From positions 248,001 through 312,000 of the forward strand of contig NC_037650.1 in NCBI RefSeq assembly GCF_003254395.2: a stretch of 64,000 nucleotides of DNA, written 5' to 3'. Both the position numbers and the translations under genes were made by a program. The notes under the pieces are model-generated. The model was not told the origin of the DNA. It worked only from the letters and a program-made list of their open reading frames with translations, and did no database searches. The DNA is from Apis mellifera. Its lineage: Eukaryota; Arthropoda; Insecta; Hymenoptera; Apidae. Shown one piece after another: positions 61,871 through 64,000 of the stretch. Positions within the stretch are counted from its first letter, which is position 1; each line of letters starts with the position of its first letter.

Positions 61871-64000
61871 AGATGAAGAAGATTGGACGAAGGAAAAATT
61901 GGAAATTTAAGACGAAGATTTTTGCCCGTTGAAAATTGACTTTATCATCTTTCCTCTTGTATTTTATTAAAATCGTAATACTTTTTTTTTTTTTTTTTTC
62001 ATTTATCAGTATTCTCTTTACGTGGTATAAATTAAATGTACGTAGAAAAATATATTTTTCAGGAAATTGGTAGCAAGCTATGATAATTTTTCTGCAACTT
62101 TCCTGGAATAGTTAGCATTCACGTCGGCGAGTCGCTACTCGCGTACGAAATAATTCAAGCTGAATTCTGAATAAACATTAGAATTCCGCCTGGAACTGCG
62201 CGTCAAAGGGAAGAGCGTAAATAAAACTGGCCGCTCCGTATAATTCTTGAACGTAAGGGAATTCGTGGTTGGTTCGTTCACGCCGTTCGAGCTGCGCCAT
62301 ATACTTATTACGAGGTTACAAAACATTCAAATCTCATTTCCTCGTGCGCGTTGGCAATGTACAAGCCATCGTGAAATATTCTTTCCATTTATCCGAAACG
62401 CGTATTCACTCTGTTTATTAGGTGCACGCCAGCCAATGATTAAATCGGGTTGGATGCGCGAGAGGGGAAACTTTCCAATTTCTCGAGATTATTCTCGATC
62501 AATGGAAATGTATTTTCAAGCGAAGTAAAAATATTGAATAAATGCTATTTCGAAGGAGAATATCGAATAGTATTTTTAATATTCGTAACATTTATCAGCA
62601 TTTCCATGTCCACCCAAAGGTCATCTATGCGTCGCTTTCCGCCTCTCATTTTGCCAAGTTAATTATTTCTAGGCGCGACCACGTTTCACGCGCATGCGCG
62701 CATTTGTCTTAATTAAACCGTGCCAAGAAGACCTCTGAAAATTTACCTACACGGAATGAAACCGTTCCACCTAATCCACCTAACTTTACACACGCTGATT
62801 CGAAACAAATTATAGAGTAGAGACTTGATTTCGCGTGAGCTTTTATTAGCTTTGGAAAAGATGATATAAGAAATCGTGTGAAATTGCGGCACGTATGATT
62901 AAAGCGAAAGATTTTACGGTGTGAAACGACCCGACAAAGTGGGTTGGGTAGAGCTGATTTTGCACTTCCAAGTAGAAGTATATTGTGGCAGACGGCGTGG
63001 AGCATTCGCAGCGACGCTTTGAATCATCAAAATGCACAGTGGGGGCCTCGAAAACGTGGTAAAATCATATATTTACCTCTTGTTTTCTTCGTTTCACACA
63101 AGTTAGTTTGTCTCAAGCTTTCCGTGCAGAATAATCGAAGCAAAAACATTAGAATTGTAATTTCGATATAAATCCGAATTTTTCTGATTAATTGAAAAGA
63201 CATTTCAATCGCTTTTGAAAAAATGAAAAACTGTTCGATATTGTGTTGCATATGAGTATGTTTGCTACGTATTTACACAAAAATCACAAAAAAATATTGT
63301 AAAGTAATTTGTAACGACCAAAGCAAATAATGAACTTAAAGATGAAAATTATTCAATTAGGTATAACTTAAAGAAGTTTGGATATTTTTTTAAATATGAT
63401 TTTATATTGCGTTTCCAAAACAATTGTCTTGCAGTTGTATGACGCAAGAAGGATAAACAGAGGGGGCCTATTCGATGTGTTCAACGAGAACAAACTCGAA
63501 TTATCGTGGACGGATGTTAACCTTCGCCTATTTAATATATCGAAAACGCCTTATTTCGTATTCAATGTGCTCAAACTGCTTACCTCGAGCCCTTGCCACG
63601 CGCCGACATGCTTACTACGTGTCGAGATTTGAAAAAAGGGCCAACCGTTTCGTTGAATTATTTACCTCTCTATTGACTACGTGGTGAATTTCTGACGAAT
63701 TGATTATATCTTTCGCTTGTTTACTAAAATACGATAATTTTTCAAAGCATTTTATATAGTTTCCTTTCCGAGAATTAATTTTTAAATCCAATTTTTAAAA
63801 CTAATATAAAAATAATGTTTAAAAGAAGAGATATGATTTAAAAAGCGTGAAATTGTGAGAATAATATTAATTTTTGATTTGAAAATATAGATGGAACTTT
63901 TTTTTCTTGCAAAAGAATCATAAAAATCATCGTGTTTAAAATATAATAATTTAAACACATTAGACAAATGATTTTAATCAAAAGTTTCTTCGATTACATA
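61871..64000. other. Gene-free stretch with island at 62100-62800
   Basis: A T-run near 61982-61999 is followed by an AT-rich patch, then a GC-richer block (CGCGACCACGTTTCACGCGC, CGCATGCGCGC near 62670-62702). Overlapping frames of 60-98 codons on both strands up to 63690 show no known domain. The last 300 bases are AT-rich. Confidence 0.45.

Overview
This window looks like non-coding DNA from an insect nuclear genome, most likely a hymenopteran such as a honey bee. It is strongly AT-rich, yet CpG (as TCGA, ACG, CGAA) is conspicuously common. It carries an insect mariner element, many (GA/CT)n and poly(A/T) tracts, and no dense coding. The organism is an inference from composition and the mariner; no host gene here proves it. 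The window could be a long intron or an intergenic stretch of a large gene. I found no convincing complete host protein gene, tRNA, rRNA or CRISPR array.

The only recognisable protein-coding sequence is a dead mariner transposase on the minus strand (13853-14661), inside an 899-bp element (13783-14681) with 23-bp inverted ends and TA target-site duplications. It has lost its N-terminal DNA-binding part and carries a frameshift just before the first catalytic aspartate. The element sits exactly at the junction of two ~175-bp direct repeats.

The rest alternates between AT-rich filler and shorter, GC- and CpG-richer islands, often with spurious ORFs open on both strands. These islands lie near 3.7-4.2, 6.4-6.8, 10.4-10.65, 12.6-13.0, 14.9-15.3, 18.2-18.8, 21.8-22.1, 25.3-25.7, 26.5-26.8, 28.1-28.5, 32.3-32.7, 34.5-35.1, 36.3-36.5, 37.6-38.2, 41.6-42.2, 44.0-44.6, 48.4-48.9, 52.2-52.8, 57.1-57.7, 59.3-59.7, 61.3-61.9 and 62.1-62.8 kb. 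They are the most plausible regulatory modules, but that is inference.

Repeat structure is the richest content. A two-member family of long imperfect inverted repeats lies at 32972-33539 and 49643-50463; its arms share a GTTGGGTA-containing core and appear to be homogenised within each copy. An AT minisatellite with higher-order organisation lies at 29741-30391. There is a ~340-bp tandem duplication at 60524-61202 and a decayed ~170-bp satellite at 52837-54170. A rearranged repeat pair lies at 2928-3290 and 4349-4540, a diverged ~170-bp dispersed pair at 24421-24605 and 42262-42450, and a 192-bp-spaced duplication at 18942-19220. A possible 27-nt microexon at 45069-45095 is a speculative coding lead.
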